Shown: positions 9,682-18,715 of the stretch, piece after piece
How positions within the stretch are numbered: the stretch's first letter is position 1
Layout: every line of letters begins with the position of its first letter
Source of the DNA: Histidinibacterium aquaticum
GTDB lineage: Bacteria; Pseudomonadota; Alphaproteobacteria; Rhodobacterales; Rhodobacteraceae
Length of the DNA: 64,000 bases
Assembly (NCBI RefSeq): GCF_008710275.1
Contig: NZ_VYQE01000006.1
Coordinates: 62,001-126,000 of the forward strand
Direction: 5' to 3'
Position numbers and translations under genes: made by a program
The notes under the pieces: model-generated
What the model was told of the DNA's origin: nothing
Databases searched by the model: none
What the model saw: only the letters and a program-made list of their open reading frames with translations

Positions 9682-11193
9682 ATGAACGACATCGCGGCGT
9701 TACGCGCAGGGACTCCGCCGGCGGAGATCAAGCAGGAAGACGAGGGCGGCACGCTGCCCCACTCCATCGAGGCCGAGCAGCAGCTGCTGGGCGCGATCCT
9801 CACCAACAACGACATCTTCGACCGGGTGGCCTCGATCATCGGGCCCGAGCATTTCTTCGACCCGGTGCATGCCGCGATCTACGAGACCGCCGCCGCGCGG
9901 ATCACCAAGAACGCCCTCGCCTCCCCGGTGACGCTCAAGTCCTTCCTGGAGGACCACGAGGGGCTCAAGGAGCTCGGCGGCCCCGCCTATCTCGTGCGGC
10001 TGGCGGGCCACGCGGTGAGCTCCTACGCCGTCCGCGACTATGCGCAGATGATCTACGATCTCGCGATCCGGCGGCAGCTCATCTCGCTCGGTCACGACAT
10101 CGCCGACCGGGCGGGACGCGTCGAGGTGCAGGACGGACCCAAGGAGCAGATCGTCGAGGCCGAGCAGGCGCTCTACAAGCTCGCCGAGCAGGGCCAGGCC
10201 GAGTCGGGCTTCCAGTCCTTCCTCAAGGCCGTGACCGACGCGGTGAACGTCGCCAATGCCGCGTACCAGAGGGACGGGGGCCTCGCGGGCGTCTCCACCG
10301 GCCTGACAGACCTCGACCGCAAGCTGGGCGGCCTGCACCGGTCCGACCTTCTGATCCTCGCCGGGCGCCCCTCGATGGGGAAGACCTCGCTCGCCACGAA
10401 CATCGCCTTCAACATCGCCAAGGCCTACCGCAAGGGCACCCTGCCCGACGGGACCGAGGGCACGGTGAACGGCGGCATCGTCGGCTTCTACAGCCTGGAG
10501 ATGTCGGCCGAGCAGCTCGCGGCGCGGATCCTCTCCGAGGCCTCCGAGGTCCCCTCGGAGCAGATCCGGCGCGGCGACATGACCGAGGCCGAGTTCCGCC
10601 GCTTCGTGGAGGCCGCGAAGGCGCTGGAGGCCTGCCCGCTCTACATCGACGACACGCCCGCCCTGCCGATCTCCCAGCTCGCCGCGCGGGCGCGGCGGCT
10701 CAAGCGGACCTACGGGCTCGACGCGCTCTTCGTCGACTACCTGCAGCTCATCAAGGGCACGGGGCGGAACGACAACCGCGTGAACGAGATCTCGGAGATC
10801 TCGCAGGGCCTCAAGGCCATCGCGAAAGAGCTCGACATCCCCGTCGTCGCCCTCTCGCAGCTCTCCCGCCAGGTCGAGTCGCGCGATGACAAGCGGCCAC
10901 AGCTGAGCGACCTGCGGGAATCGGGCTCGATCGAGCAGGACGCCGACGTCGTGATGTTCGTGTTCCGCGAGGAGTACTACAAGGAGCGCGAAAAGCCGGG
11001 CGACCACGAGATGGAGAAGATGGCGACCTGGCAGGACGAGATGGAGCGCCTGCACGGAAAGGCGGAGGTCATCATCGGCAAGCAGCGTCACGGCCCCATC
11101 GGCTCGGTCGACCTGTCCTTCGAGGGCCGCTTCACCCGCTTCGGCAATTTGGTGAAGCCCTGGCAACAACAGCCGGGCAACGAGGGGTTCTAA
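9682..11193 (+). CDS. dnaB: Replicative DNA helicase
   Basis: This 503-residue hexameric helicase unwinds DNA at the replication fork. The N-terminal DnaB domain starts with P-H-S-I-E-A-E-Q-Q-L-L-G-A-I-L near residue 25. The RecA-like C-terminal domain has S-T-G-L-T-D-L-D-R-K-L-G-G-L, the Walker A loop A-G-R-P-S-M-G-K-T, F-Y-S-L-E-M-S-A-E-Q-L and the Walker B region L-F-V-D-Y-L-Q-L-I. L-S-Q-L-S-R and D-L-R-E-S-G-S-I-E-Q-D-A-D follow. No intein or frameshift is seen. Placement after pyrC-pyrE is ordinary for this family of bacteria. Confidence 0.97.
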   Translation: MNDIAALRAGTPPAEIKQEDEGGTLPHSIEAEQQLLGAILTNNDIFDRVASIIGPEHFFDPVHAAIYETAAARITKNALASPVTLKSFLEDHEGLKELGGPAYLVRLAGHAVSSYAVRDYAQMIYDLAIRRQLISLGHDIADRAGRVEVQDGPKEQIVEAEQALYKLAEQGQAESGFQSFLKAVTDAVNVANAAYQRDGGLAGVSTGLTDLDRKLGGLHRSDLLILAGRPSMGKTSLATNIAFNIAKAYRKGTLPDGTEGTVNGGIVGFYSLEMSAEQLAARILSEASEVPSEQIRRGDMTEAEFRRFVEAAKALEACPLYIDDTPALPISQLAARARRLKRTYGLDALFVDYLQLIKGTGRNDNRVNEISEISQGLKAIAKELDIPVVALSQLSRQVESRDDKRPQLSDLRESGSIEQDADVVMFVFREEYYKEREKPGDHEMEKMATWQDEMERLHGKAEVIIGKQRHGPIGSVDLSFEGRFTRFGNLVKPWQQQPGNEGF

Positions 11194-11490
11194 ATCTCCG
11201 CGACGCAATAAGTGGGCCTTATCGGACAGCTGTCCGGCAATCTTGCTGTTCACAACGCGGGGTCAATCGACCATATACGGCTCAGCGACCTGCCTTACGT
11301 TTCCGGAAACTTCGGAGACCGGCAGGCAACGCTGGTCCGGGGTCCAACCTGCACGCGTAGCGAGTACCAACGTTGGAGATGTCAGCGCGGGCTCCGGGCC
11401 GTTCCCTTCCCGACATAGCCGACAAGTGACTGGCCTTCGCGGCGTCGCGGCCTCTATCGTGGCCCGAATGCAGAACCTTGGCGGGACCCC
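11194..11490. other. Intergenic stretch after dnaB
   Basis: These 297 bases hold no convincing gene. A 14-bp perfect palindrome, CGGACAGCTGTCCG (11223-11236), lies 30 bases after the dnaB stop and may act as a transcript end, though no U-tract follows. A second short palindrome, TTTCCGGAAA, occurs near 11300. The rest presumably includes the promoter of the downstream membrane-protein operon, but I cannot place a -35/-10 pair with confidence. Confidence 0.4.
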
Positions 11491-12825
11491 ATGAGCGACG
11501 ACAGCCATCCGAGCCGGCAGGAGGCGCACGGCATCCGCCACGCGCGCGAACTCGAAGGCCACCTGAGCTGGCTCGACAGCTTCACGGGGGCGGCGCTCGG
11601 CGTTCTGGCCGTGGCCTCGGGCATCTACACCTATCTCGGCGTCTCGTCGCTGCTGGACGACAACGGGGCGCTCAGCTTCTTCGCCGCCATGTCCTACTCG
11701 GTCGCGGTCTCCGTCGGCATCTTCGTCTTCTGGTCCTACCTCATGCGGCTTCTGCCGGCGGTGCGGACCATGGCCGCCCGGGTCGGGCTCTTCTTCGCGA
11801 TGCTGCTGGGCTCGCTCGCGATCATCGCCATGTCCTCGTGGCTGAACGCGGCGGCTCTCGCGGGGGCGGCGGCGGTCGAACAGCACATGGCGACCACCGT
11901 GCAGACCTACCAGCGCTCGCTGGAGCAGGCGAACGCCGCGGCTGTCTCGGCGCAGGGGCTGGAGCGCGACGTGGCCAGGGTCCGACAGAGCTTCGAGGAT
12001 CTCTCCGAGCAGGAGGCGACCGGCCAGCTCTCCGGCTTCGCCGGCGAGGGCGCGGTGTTCAGGCTGCTGCAACAGAAATCCGACGAGCTCTCGGCCCTCG
12101 AGGAACAGATCGAGAGCTACGATCCCCTCGTCGCCCAGGAATTCGAGCGCGGCAACGCCATCCTGAGCCGGATGCGGGCGCTGACCGTCGAGCCGGGCCC
12201 GGTCGAGCCGCGCTCGGTCACCTTCTCCGAGGAGGCGGTGCAGCTCGCCAACGTCATCACGCGGCTGCGGCAGCTCTCGGTCGCGCCGCTGGTGCGGCGC
12301 GCGGCCAACGATCTGTCCGCCTCCGTGGTCCTGCCCGAACTTGACGGCTCGGACGCCGAGACGCGCGAGGGACAGTCGGCCACCATCGACAGCGTGCTGA
12401 CGGTGCTGGGCCAACGGGCCGAAACGCTGCGGCAGGCGGCAGAGGCGGTCATCGCCATGCCCCAGCCGCCCGACACGACCTACACGCCGATCTCCACCGC
12501 CGACGCGGTGATCCTCTATGCCGGGAACTTCGTGCCGTCCTGGGCCGGGGCGATTTCCATCGACCTGCTTCCGGCCGTGCTCGTCCTGATCGTGGCGATC
12601 ACCCAGTCCGCGATCCGGACGGCCCGCGGTCCGGCCGATACCGCCGACTCGATGTCCCTCGCGGAGCTGCGCTCTGCCGTGCGGGTGCTGCGCGAGGTCG
12701 AGGGAATGGACCGTGCGGCGCCAGCGACCGAAAGGCCCGCGGCGGAGACGCCCGCGTCCGACAGGCCCGCGGAGGAGCCGAGACGTCCGCTCTCCGCCGT
12801 CGAGACCAACCGGCCCGCCGAATGA
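11491..12825 (+). CDS. Membrane protein with long central coiled-coil domain, unknown
   Basis: This 444-residue protein has about three closely spaced hydrophobic helices at residues 30-125. They are followed by an Ala/Gln/Glu-rich, largely helical domain with coiled-coil character (about 130-310, e.g. L-S-A-L-E-E-Q-I-E-S-Y). A further hydrophobic helix (about 345-370) and a Pro/Ala/Glu-rich tail end the protein. No enzymatic motif is visible. The last four bases overlap the start of a ClpP-like membrane protease, so the two are translationally coupled and may form one membrane complex. The family is not recognised. Confidence 0.75.
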   Translation: MSDDSHPSRQEAHGIRHARELEGHLSWLDSFTGAALGVLAVASGIYTYLGVSSLLDDNGALSFFAAMSYSVAVSVGIFVFWSYLMRLLPAVRTMAARVGLFFAMLLGSLAIIAMSSWLNAAALAGAAAVEQHMATTVQTYQRSLEQANAAAVSAQGLERDVARVRQSFEDLSEQEATGQLSGFAGEGAVFRLLQQKSDELSALEEQIESYDPLVAQEFERGNAILSRMRALTVEPGPVEPRSVTFSEEAVQLANVITRLRQLSVAPLVRRAANDLSASVVLPELDGSDAETREGQSATIDSVLTVLGQRAETLRQAAEAVIAMPQPPDTTYTPISTADAVILYAGNFVPSWAGAISIDLLPAVLVLIVAITQSAIRTARGPADTADSMSLAELRSAVRVLREVEGMDRAAPATERPAAETPASDRPAEEPRRPLSAVETNRPAE

Positions 12826-13637
12826 CCGACACGACGGAGACCCCGGAAGAGGAGCGGTCCCCCCGCGATACCAGGCGGATGCTCAAGGCCATCCTCCTGA
12901 TCCAGGTCGGTCTCGCGGGGGTGCTCATCGCCTCGGACATGCTGCGGGTCCTGCCCGGCATTCTCGACAGGACCGAGGCGCCGGCCCTGACCGAGCCGCT
13001 GCGACCCGGCGATCAGACCCGGCGCTACCGGCCCGAGGAGCTGTCTCCGCGCGAGGGGCGGCCCGGGACGCGGCCCGTCCCGATCCAGCAGGACATGCCC
13101 TCGCGGCTCATGTTCGAGACCGCGACCTGGGAGGGTCGGCCGACCCTTATCCTGACCGGGATGATCGCGGCGGAGGACTCCGACCGGCTGACGGAGCACC
13201 TCGAGACCCTCGAGACGCCGCCAGAGCTCGTCTTCCTCAATTCTTCCGGCGGCTCGGTTCGGGACGCTCTGGGCATTGGCCGCACCCTGCGCGACCTCGG
13301 CGCGGAGACCCGGATGACGGAGGCCGACATCTGCCTCTCGGCCTGCCCCTACGTGCTTGCCTCTGGGACGGTCCGGCAGGTCGAAGAGGGGGCGATGGTC
13401 GGGGTCCACCAGCACTTCTTCGGGCAGAACACCGCCCTGCCCGCCTTCCTCGCCGTCGAGGACATCCAGCGCGGCCAGGGGCTCGTCATGGCTTATCTCG
13501 ACGAGATGGGCGTCGACCCGATGCTGATGGAGCCCGCGCTGCTCACGCCGCCCAACGAGATCTACCTGCTGACCGCCGAGGAAATGGCGGAGTTCGGGCT
13601 CACGACGCCCGTCGCGGAGGAAGCCTCGGCCAACTGA
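12822..13637 (+). CDS. Membrane-anchored ClpP/crotonase-fold serine protease-like protein
   Basis: This 271-residue protein has one membrane anchor (about residues 20-45) and a linker rich in Arg, Pro and Glu. The ClpP-like domain starts near residue 105. F-L-N-S-S-G-G-S-V (138-146) is the oxyanion-type loop; I-C-L-S-A-C-P-Y-V-L-A-S-G (170-182) contains the likely nucleophile Ser173; G-V-H-Q (194-197) contains the likely His196. This arrangement is typical of periplasmic ClpP-like proteins related to SppA and NfeD-type proteases, with the anchor placing the domain outside the membrane. It is coupled to the preceding coiled-coil membrane protein. Confidence 0.8.
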   Translation: MTDTTETPEEERSPRDTRRMLKAILLIQVGLAGVLIASDMLRVLPGILDRTEAPALTEPLRPGDQTRRYRPEELSPREGRPGTRPVPIQQDMPSRLMFETATWEGRPTLILTGMIAAEDSDRLTEHLETLETPPELVFLNSSGGSVRDALGIGRTLRDLGAETRMTEADICLSACPYVLASGTVRQVEEGAMVGVHQHFFGQNTALPAFLAVEDIQRGQGLVMAYLDEMGVDPMLMEPALLTPPNEIYLLTAEEMAEFGLTTPVAEEASAN

Positions 13638-13640
13638 GCC

Positions 13641-14036
13641 TCAGCGCAGTTCGCGCAGGCTCTCGGCGGTCCGGGCGGCCTCTTGCAGGGCCGCGCCGAT
13701 CTGGCGGTTGTCGGCGGGTTTGGAGATGAACGGACCCCGGTACCCCTGGCGCCGGACCTCCTTCTCCTCGACGCCCGAGATGACGACGTAGGGAATCCCC
13801 CGCGCCTCGAGCCTTTCGGCGACGGGACGCGCGCTGCGGCCGGCCAGATTGATATCCAACATCACGCAGTCGATGTCGTTCTCGTGCATCTCGATCCGGT
13901 CGATGGCGCGGTCCACGTGGCTCGCCACGTCCACGACGGTATGACCGAACTCCTCGGCGGTGGCTTCCAGATCAATCGAGATGATAGTCTCATCCTCGAC
14001 GACGAGCAGACGAAGCTTTTTCTCGTGGATTGTCAT
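13641..14036 (-). CDS. Receiver-only response regulator
   Basis: This 131-residue protein consists of one CheY-like receiver domain. The acidic pair E14-D15, the phospho-acceptor D61 (V-M-L-D-I-N-L-A-G) and the conserved K106 (F-I-S-K-P) are all present, so it should be phosphorylatable. There is no output domain; it presumably acts by protein contact. It is convergent with the ClpP-like gene, with only 3 bases between the stops. A clearly related but degenerate receiver lies about 0.9 kb away (14920-15360), with a LapG-like protease gene between them. Confidence 0.88.
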   Translation of the reverse strand: MTIHEKKLRLLVVEDETIISIDLEATAEEFGHTVVDVASHVDRAIDRIEMHENDIDCVMLDINLAGRSARPVAERLEARGIPYVVISGVEEKEVRRQGYRGPFISKPADNRQIGAALQEAARTAESLRELR

Positions 14037-14247
14037 GATGTTACCACGCGCGGTCGCGAAGCAGGTCCCGCGACGATAGAAGGGTTAACAGGGAATGAAT
14101 TACAAGCAGCACGGGTACAGCTTACGACACATCCCAAGAGCTTGCATTAAACTCGGACATAGTTGGCGAAACATTTTCTCCGCATCGTCGGGATTGAGCT
14201 GGATCCTACCTCAATCTCCCGAGTCTGAACGGCCTGCAGGGCAGGTC

Positions 14248-14829
14248 TCAGCGTATCGCGTAGCGCACCCACATCCCGTCGGGGCGCTCGCGACGCTCGT
14301 AGCGGTAGGGAACCGCGTCCCAGCAGAGGATGTCGTCCGACAGGTTATCGAGCACCCAGGTTCCCCGCGTGGTCTCGGCCAGAAGGACCGCGTGCGGAAA
14401 GACCTGCACCTCGTGGTGCACGATCGCCATCGTGAGCGCCGCCGAGGGAAGGCCCTCCGCCACGAGCCGGCGGCGCTTCTCCAGGGCGAAATCCTCGCAA
14501 TCGCCCATCCCGTTCACTGGAAACTGCCAGCATTCCTCGCTCGTCTCCCCCGGTTCGTCGGGAACAAGGGTGATCTCGTCATTGACCTCTCGGTTCACGC
14601 GCTCGAGCGCCGAATGCGCGCTGTCCCAGTCGAGGACCGGGCTGCCGGACAGGGCGCAGGCCGCGGGCTCCCGTTCGCAGAAGTCGGCGTACTGGCTCGG
14701 CTGCCCCTCCACGCGCCAGAGCGCGAGGGTGAGCGGCCCGCACCGGACCTCCCGCGCGGGTCCCCCTGTGGCGGAGACGCCCATAAGCGCGGCAAGACAG
14801 AAGGCGCGAAATGCGGTCCGACAGGCCAT
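14248..14829 (-). CDS. LapG-like periplasmic transglutaminase-fold cysteine protease
   Basis: This 193-residue protein has an N-terminal signal peptide (cleavage near residue 25, after T-G-G-P-A). The domain belongs to the bacterial transglutaminase-like cysteine protease family (peptidase C93). The likely triad is Cys111 (G-M-G-D-C-E-D-F-A), His146 (F-P-H-A-V-L) and Asp161 (V-L-D-N-L). The best-known member, LapG, releases cell-surface adhesins under control of the cyclic-di-GMP receptor LapD. No lapD or large adhesin gene is in this window, so the target is unknown. Two receiver proteins flank it on the same strand, which suggests but does not prove signalling control. Confidence 0.82.
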   Translation of the reverse strand: MACRTAFRAFCLAALMGVSATGGPAREVRCGPLTLALWRVEGQPSQYADFCEREPAACALSGSPVLDWDSAHSALERVNREVNDEITLVPDEPGETSEECWQFPVNGMGDCEDFALEKRRRLVAEGLPSAALTMAIVHHEVQVFPHAVLLAETTRGTWVLDNLSDDILCWDAVPYRYERRERPDGMWVRYAIR

Positions 14830-14919
14830 GTCGACCGCCAGTATACACGAAAACGAACGGCACGGCGCGCGCGCAGACCGTCACGTCCTCCCCTCTCGCT
14901 CCCACGGCACGGCGCCGGG

Positions 14920-15360
14920 TCAGGCGAGCTCGGGCCGCGCCTGCGGGAGCATCGACCTGCGCGGACACCTCCGGCCGAGATCGTCGAGTGCGGTGCGCAC
15001 GGCCTCTCGCGGCGCGAAAGGAGCGACCCGCGGGCCGCGGAATCCCTCCCGGCGTGTCTCGTCCTCTGGCAGATCCGTGAGCAGGACGTAGGGCACCCCC
15101 CGGCGCGCAAGCGAACGGGCGAGCGAACTGGCGCTCCGCCCCACGAGGCGGGGATTGAGCACCACCCCGTCGATCCGGCCCGAGGAACGGGCCAGCCGGT
15201 CCTCGGCCTGCGACATGTGGCTGGCGACGTCGACGACGCAGTGACCGAGATCCTCGATCTTCGTCTCGATGTCGATCGCACTGATCGTCCGGTCCTCGAT
15301 CAACATGAGCCTAAGGGGCTGGCGTCTGTACTGATTGGCAGCAGTCTGACGGTCGGTCAC
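14920..15360 (-). CDS. Degenerate receiver-domain protein lacking the phospho-acceptor Asp
   Basis: This 146-residue protein is a paralogue of the receiver at 13641-14036. They share V-V-D-V-A-S-H, G-R-S-A, R-R/A-R-G-x-P-Y-V and R-R-x-G-Y/F-R-G-P at matching positions. The acidic pair E22-D23 is kept, but the acceptor Asp is Asn69 (V-V-L-N-P-R-L-V-G) and the conserved Lys is replaced by Pro114 (R-V-A-P-F). It therefore should not be phosphorylated in the usual way. The GTG at 15360 is chosen because GGAGGAGAG lies just upstream; a farther GTG at 15420 lacks such a site. A Pro/Arg-rich tail follows residue 128. Confidence 0.8.
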   Translation of the reverse strand: MTDRQTAANQYRRQPLRLMLIEDRTISAIDIETKIEDLGHCVVDVASHMSQAEDRLARSSGRIDGVVLNPRLVGRSASSLARSLARRGVPYVLLTDLPEDETRREGFRGPRVAPFAPREAVRTALDDLGRRCPRRSMLPQARPELA

Positions 15361-15524
15361 GGTCTCTCCTCCCAGAGATGGTGACAGAGCGCCGGCGAGC
15401 AGACCCGGCGCGCGTGTCACGCTACCACAAAGGGCCAGCCTCGGGACAAATAGTTCCCGGAGTCCTAACGCACCGGCAAGGATCCGCGCCTTGACGCGGA
15501 CGCGGGGCCTGTCAAAAGGCGCTC

Positions 15525-16562
15525 ATGGGCACCGGACGCCTGACCATCGACCTGGCCGCGCTGGCGGCGAACTGGACCGCGCTCGACGCGATGACCGGCT
15601 GCGAAACCGCGGCCGTGGTCAAGGCGGACGGCTACGGGCTGGGCATCGGCCCCGTCGCACGGACCCTTCAACAGGCCGGGGCCAAACGCTTTTTCATCGC
15701 TGTCGCCGAAGAGGGCCATGCCCTGCGGGCCGCCGTCGGCCCCGACGCGGACATCTGCGTCTTTTCCGGGCACATGGAGGGCGACACCGAGTTGCTCGAC
15801 GCGCACGGCCTCGTGCCGATGCTCAACTCCCTCGACCAGGTTCTGCGGCACTTCGAGCGGCTGCCGGGGCACCCCTTCGGCATCCAGCTTGATTCGGGAA
15901 TGAACCGCCTGGGCATGGAGCCCGCCGACTGGGAGGCGGTGGCCGAGATCGCGCTGACCCAGCAGCCGGTGCTGCTGATGAGCCACCTGGCCTGCGCGGA
16001 CGATGCCGACCACCCGATGAACGCCTACCAGCTTCAGCAATTCCGCAAGATGGCCGACGGGACGGGCGTGCCCCGCTGCCTGGCCGCGACCGGCGGCGTG
16101 CTCATGAAGCCGGAGTATCACTTCGAGATGACACGGCCCGGAATCGGGCTCTACGGCGGGATGCCCTTCGCCGACGCGAAGCCCGTGGTTCACCTGGATC
16201 TGCCGGTGATCCAATGCCGCACCGTCCAACCGGGCGAGACGGTGGGCTACGGCAACACCTGGACCGCCGACCGGCCGACGCGGATCGCCACGGTTTCGGC
16301 CGGCTATGCCGACGGGATCACCCGGCACCTGTCCAACATCGCAACGCTCTGGCACGGCGACACCCCCTGCCCGCTCCGCGGACGGGTCTCGATGGACCTG
16401 CTGACGGTCGATGTCTCGGACTGCGACGGCGACCCGGAGGTCCTGTCGCTGCTGAACGACCGGCAGGGCGTGGACACGCTCGCCGACCTGACCGGCACGA
16501 TCGGCTACGAGATCCTCACCCAGCTCGGCGCCCGCTACGGCCGCGCCTACAGCGGGCTCTGA
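15525..16562 (+). CDS. alr: Alanine racemase
   Basis: This 345-residue fold-type III PLP enzyme interconverts L- and D-alanine for peptidoglycan. K33 in [11 protein letters not shown] is the PLP lysine. [10 protein letters not shown], the [12 protein letters not shown]-phosphate region and the C-terminal A-G-Y-A-D-G (catalytic Tyr) plus G-R-V-S-M-D-L blocks are all present. The mlaE-type permease gene begins two bases after the stop, so expression is probably linked to mlaEF, although the functions differ. Confidence 0.95.
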   Translation: MGTGRLTIDLAALAANWTALDAMTGCETAAVVKADGYGLGIGPVARTLQQAGAKRFFIAVAEEGHALRAAVGPDADICVFSGHMEGDTELLDAHGLVPMLNSLDQVLRHFERLPGHPFGIQLDSGMNRLGMEPADWEAVAEIALTQQPVLLMSHLACADDADHPMNAYQLQQFRKMADGTGVPRCLAATGGVLMKPEYHFEMTRPGIGLYGGMPFADAKPVVHLDLPVIQCRTVQPGETVGYGNTWTADRPTRIATVSAGYADGITRHLSNIATLWHGDTPCPLRGRVSMDLLTVDVSDCDGDPEVLSLLNDRQGVDTLADLTGTIGYEILTQLGARYGRAYSGL

Positions 16563-16564
16563 TC

Positions 16565-17341
16565 ATGCTCCGAGCCGTCGCGGGACTGGGTCGCCTGACG
16601 CTTTCGCTCGTCGCGGAGATCGGGCGGATGCTGATCTTCACCCTTGAAGTGCTCAGCCATCTCGTGCGCCCGCCGTTTTACCCGCGCGAATTCGGCCAAG
16701 CCGTGCTGGCGGTCGGCTGGCAGTCCCTGCCCGTCGTCGGCCTCACCGCGCTCTTCACCGGCGGCGCGCTGGCGCTGCAGATCTACGCCGGCGGCGCACG
16801 CTTCTCTGCGGAAGAGCTGGTGCCCCAGATCGTTGCCGTCGGCATGGTGCGCGAGCTCGGCCCCGTGCTCGTTGGCCTGATGATCGCCGCCCGGGTCACC
16901 TCCTCCATCGCCGCCGAGATCGCGACGATGAAGGTGACCGAACAGATCGACGCCCTCGTCACGCTCTCCACCCACCCGATGAAGTATCTCACCCTCCCCC
17001 GCGTGCTGGCCGCGATGCTCACGGTGCCGGTGCTGGTCGCCGTGGGTGACGTGATCGGCATCTTCGGCGGCTACGTGGTCGGCACCTGGCGGCTAGGCTT
17101 CAACCCGGCGGGCTACCTCAAGAATACGGTCGATTTCCTCGAGACGCTCGACATCGTGAGTTCGCTCGCCAAGGGCGCGGCCTTCGGGCTGCTGGCCGCC
17201 CTCGCGGGCTGCTACTTCGGCATGCGGTCCTCGCGCGGCGCCCAGGGCGTGGGCCGCGCCACCAAGAGCGCGGTGGTCGCGGCCTCGGTGCTGATCCTCG
17301 CGGCGAACTTCATCCTGACGGAGGTCTTCTTCTCGGCATGA
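16565..17341 (+). CDS. mlaE: MlaE-type ABC transporter permease
   Basis: This 258-residue inner-membrane protein of the MlaE/YrbE family works with an MCE-domain protein (MlaD) and an ATPase (MlaF) in phospholipid movement between the membranes. The family block G-M-V-R-E-L-G-P-V-L-V-G-L-M-I-A-A-R-V-T-S-S-I-A-A-E-I-A-T-M-K-V-T-E-Q-I-D-A-L (about residues 95-135) is clear. The start is the ATG two bases after the alr stop; a longer frame running inside alr is rejected. It overlaps mlaF by four bases. The only mlaD-like gene in the window is about 38 kb away. Confidence 0.92.
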   Translation: MLRAVAGLGRLTLSLVAEIGRMLIFTLEVLSHLVRPPFYPREFGQAVLAVGWQSLPVVGLTALFTGGALALQIYAGGARFSAEELVPQIVAVGMVRELGPVLVGLMIAARVTSSIAAEIATMKVTEQIDALVTLSTHPMKYLTLPRVLAAMLTVPVLVAVGDVIGIFGGYVVGTWRLGFNPAGYLKNTVDFLETLDIVSSLAKGAAFGLLAALAGCYFGMRSSRGAQGVGRATKSAVVAASVLILAANFILTEVFFSA

Positions 17342-18084
17342 TCCGTCTCTCCGGCGTCCAGAAATCCTTCGGCGAGAACCATGTTCTGCGCGGCGTCGAC
17401 CTCGAGGTCGGGCGCGGCGAAAGCTGCGTGGTCATCGGCGGATCGGGAACCGGCAAATCGGTCGTGCTGAAGTGCATCCTCGGGCTGGTCACCCCGGATG
17501 CCGGCACCATCGAGGTCGACGGCCAGGACGTGACCCGCGTCTCGCGCGACCCGTTCCTCGCCCGCTTCGGCATGCTCTTCCAGGGCGCGGCGCTCTTCGA
17601 CTCGCTGCCCGTCTGGCAGAACGTCGGCTTTCGCCTGCTGCGGGGCGAGAAGGCCCGGCCCCGCCGCGAGGCGCGCGACATCGCCATCGAGAAGCTGCGG
17701 CGCGTGGGCCTCGGCCCCGAGGTCGCCGACCGCTACCCGGCAGAGCTCTCGGGCGGCATGCAGAAGCGCGTGGGCCTCGCCCGCGCCATCGCCGCCGACC
17801 CCGAGATCATCTTCTTCGACGAGCCCACCACCGGCCTCGACCCGATCATGGCCGGCGTCATCAACGAGCTGATCCGCGAGATCGTGACCGAGCTGGGCGT
17901 GACGGCGGTGACGATCACCCACGACATGACCTCGGTCCGCTCCATCGCCGACCGGGTCGCGATGCTCCACGGCGGCAAGATCCGCTGGACGGGGCCGGTC
18001 TCCGAGATCGACAGCGCGGGCGATCCCTACCTCGACCAGTTCGTGCAGGGCCGCGCCGAAGGTCCCATCGAGACGCTGCGCTGA
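17338..18084 (+). CDS. mlaF: MlaF-type ABC transporter ATP-binding protein
   Basis: This 248-residue ATPase powers the MlaFEDB-type lipid transporter. Walker A is G-G-S-G-T-G-K-S (residues 34-41), the signature is L-S-G-G-M-Q-K-R, and Walker B is I-I-F-F-D-E-P-T-T-G-L-D. L-S-G-G-M rather than L-S-G-G-Q is characteristic of MlaF. The start overlaps the mlaE stop (ATGA). No mlaB, mlaC or mlaD follows directly; mlaD is encoded separately at 55357-55803. Confidence 0.93.
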   Translation: MIRLSGVQKSFGENHVLRGVDLEVGRGESCVVIGGSGTGKSVVLKCILGLVTPDAGTIEVDGQDVTRVSRDPFLARFGMLFQGAALFDSLPVWQNVGFRLLRGEKARPRREARDIAIEKLRRVGLGPEVADRYPAELSGGMQKRVGLARAIAADPEIIFFDEPTTGLDPIMAGVINELIREIVTELGVTAVTITHDMTSVRSIADRVAMLHGGKIRWTGPVSEIDSAGDPYLDQFVQGRAEGPIETLR

Positions 18085-18155
18085 CCGGGCGCGGGCTGGG
18101 CAAGCGCGGCTCCGACGGGTAGGACGGTTAAGACCCGAGCAACGGCGGACAGACG

Positions 18156-18551
18156 ATGGACGGATTTCTTCAGCCAGACCCCGTGATCCTGGCCTTCATC
18201 GCCGCCAAGCAGGGCATCTATCTGCTGTGCCTGCTGCCGCTGGCGCTGATCCGCAGCTTCGTGGCGAGCGGCGGCGCCCGCTGGGCCGCCATCGCCGCGC
18301 TCGTCCTCTGCCTGCTGGGCCTCGCCGCCCGCTACCTGCCGGAGGTCGTCGGCGCCTGGCAGGGCCCGCTCGTGGCCGCCGCCAGCTTCTGGCGCAACCT
18401 CGGCGGCGGGCTGGCGATGAACCTCGTGGCCTCCGCTGCCCTCATCCTGTCGGCCGTGCTGCCGGGACGCCGGTGGTGGGCGCTTGACGTTCTGCACGGC
18501 CTTCTGCTGGCCGGTCTTCTGGGCCTCTGGGGATACAGTCTCTGGTCCTGA
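18156..18551 (+). CDS. Small integral membrane protein, unknown
   Basis: This 131-residue protein has about four hydrophobic helices (roughly residues 10-35, 42-60, 83-103 and 108-128) and short loops; it ends W-G-Y-S-L-W-S. No catalytic or binding motif is seen and the family is not recognised. It lies 71 bases after mlaF on the same strand and might be read through from that operon, but the Mla pathway has no known subunit like this. Confidence 0.6.
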   Translation: MDGFLQPDPVILAFIAAKQGIYLLCLLPLALIRSFVASGGARWAAIAALVLCLLGLAARYLPEVVGAWQGPLVAAASFWRNLGGGLAMNLVASAALILSAVLPGRRWWALDVLHGLLLAGLLGLWGYSLWS

Positions 18552-18715
18552 CCGAGGACTGTCCCCGGAATCGCAAGCTTCAAACGAAAAATTTACCCGA
18601 CGTAAGCGGAAAAGCGCCCACTGAATGGGAACTCCGATGTATGATGGAGCATTAACCATGCACATCGGCAGCTTTCAGCCGATGCCTGCCCAGACTTGGA
18701 ATGAGGGGAAAAGGC

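Noticed and set aside
14037-14247. Possible small gene or RNA in the gap between the receiver and the LapG-like gene
   Set aside because: No start with a ribosome site, no stable hairpin series and no recognised RNA family.
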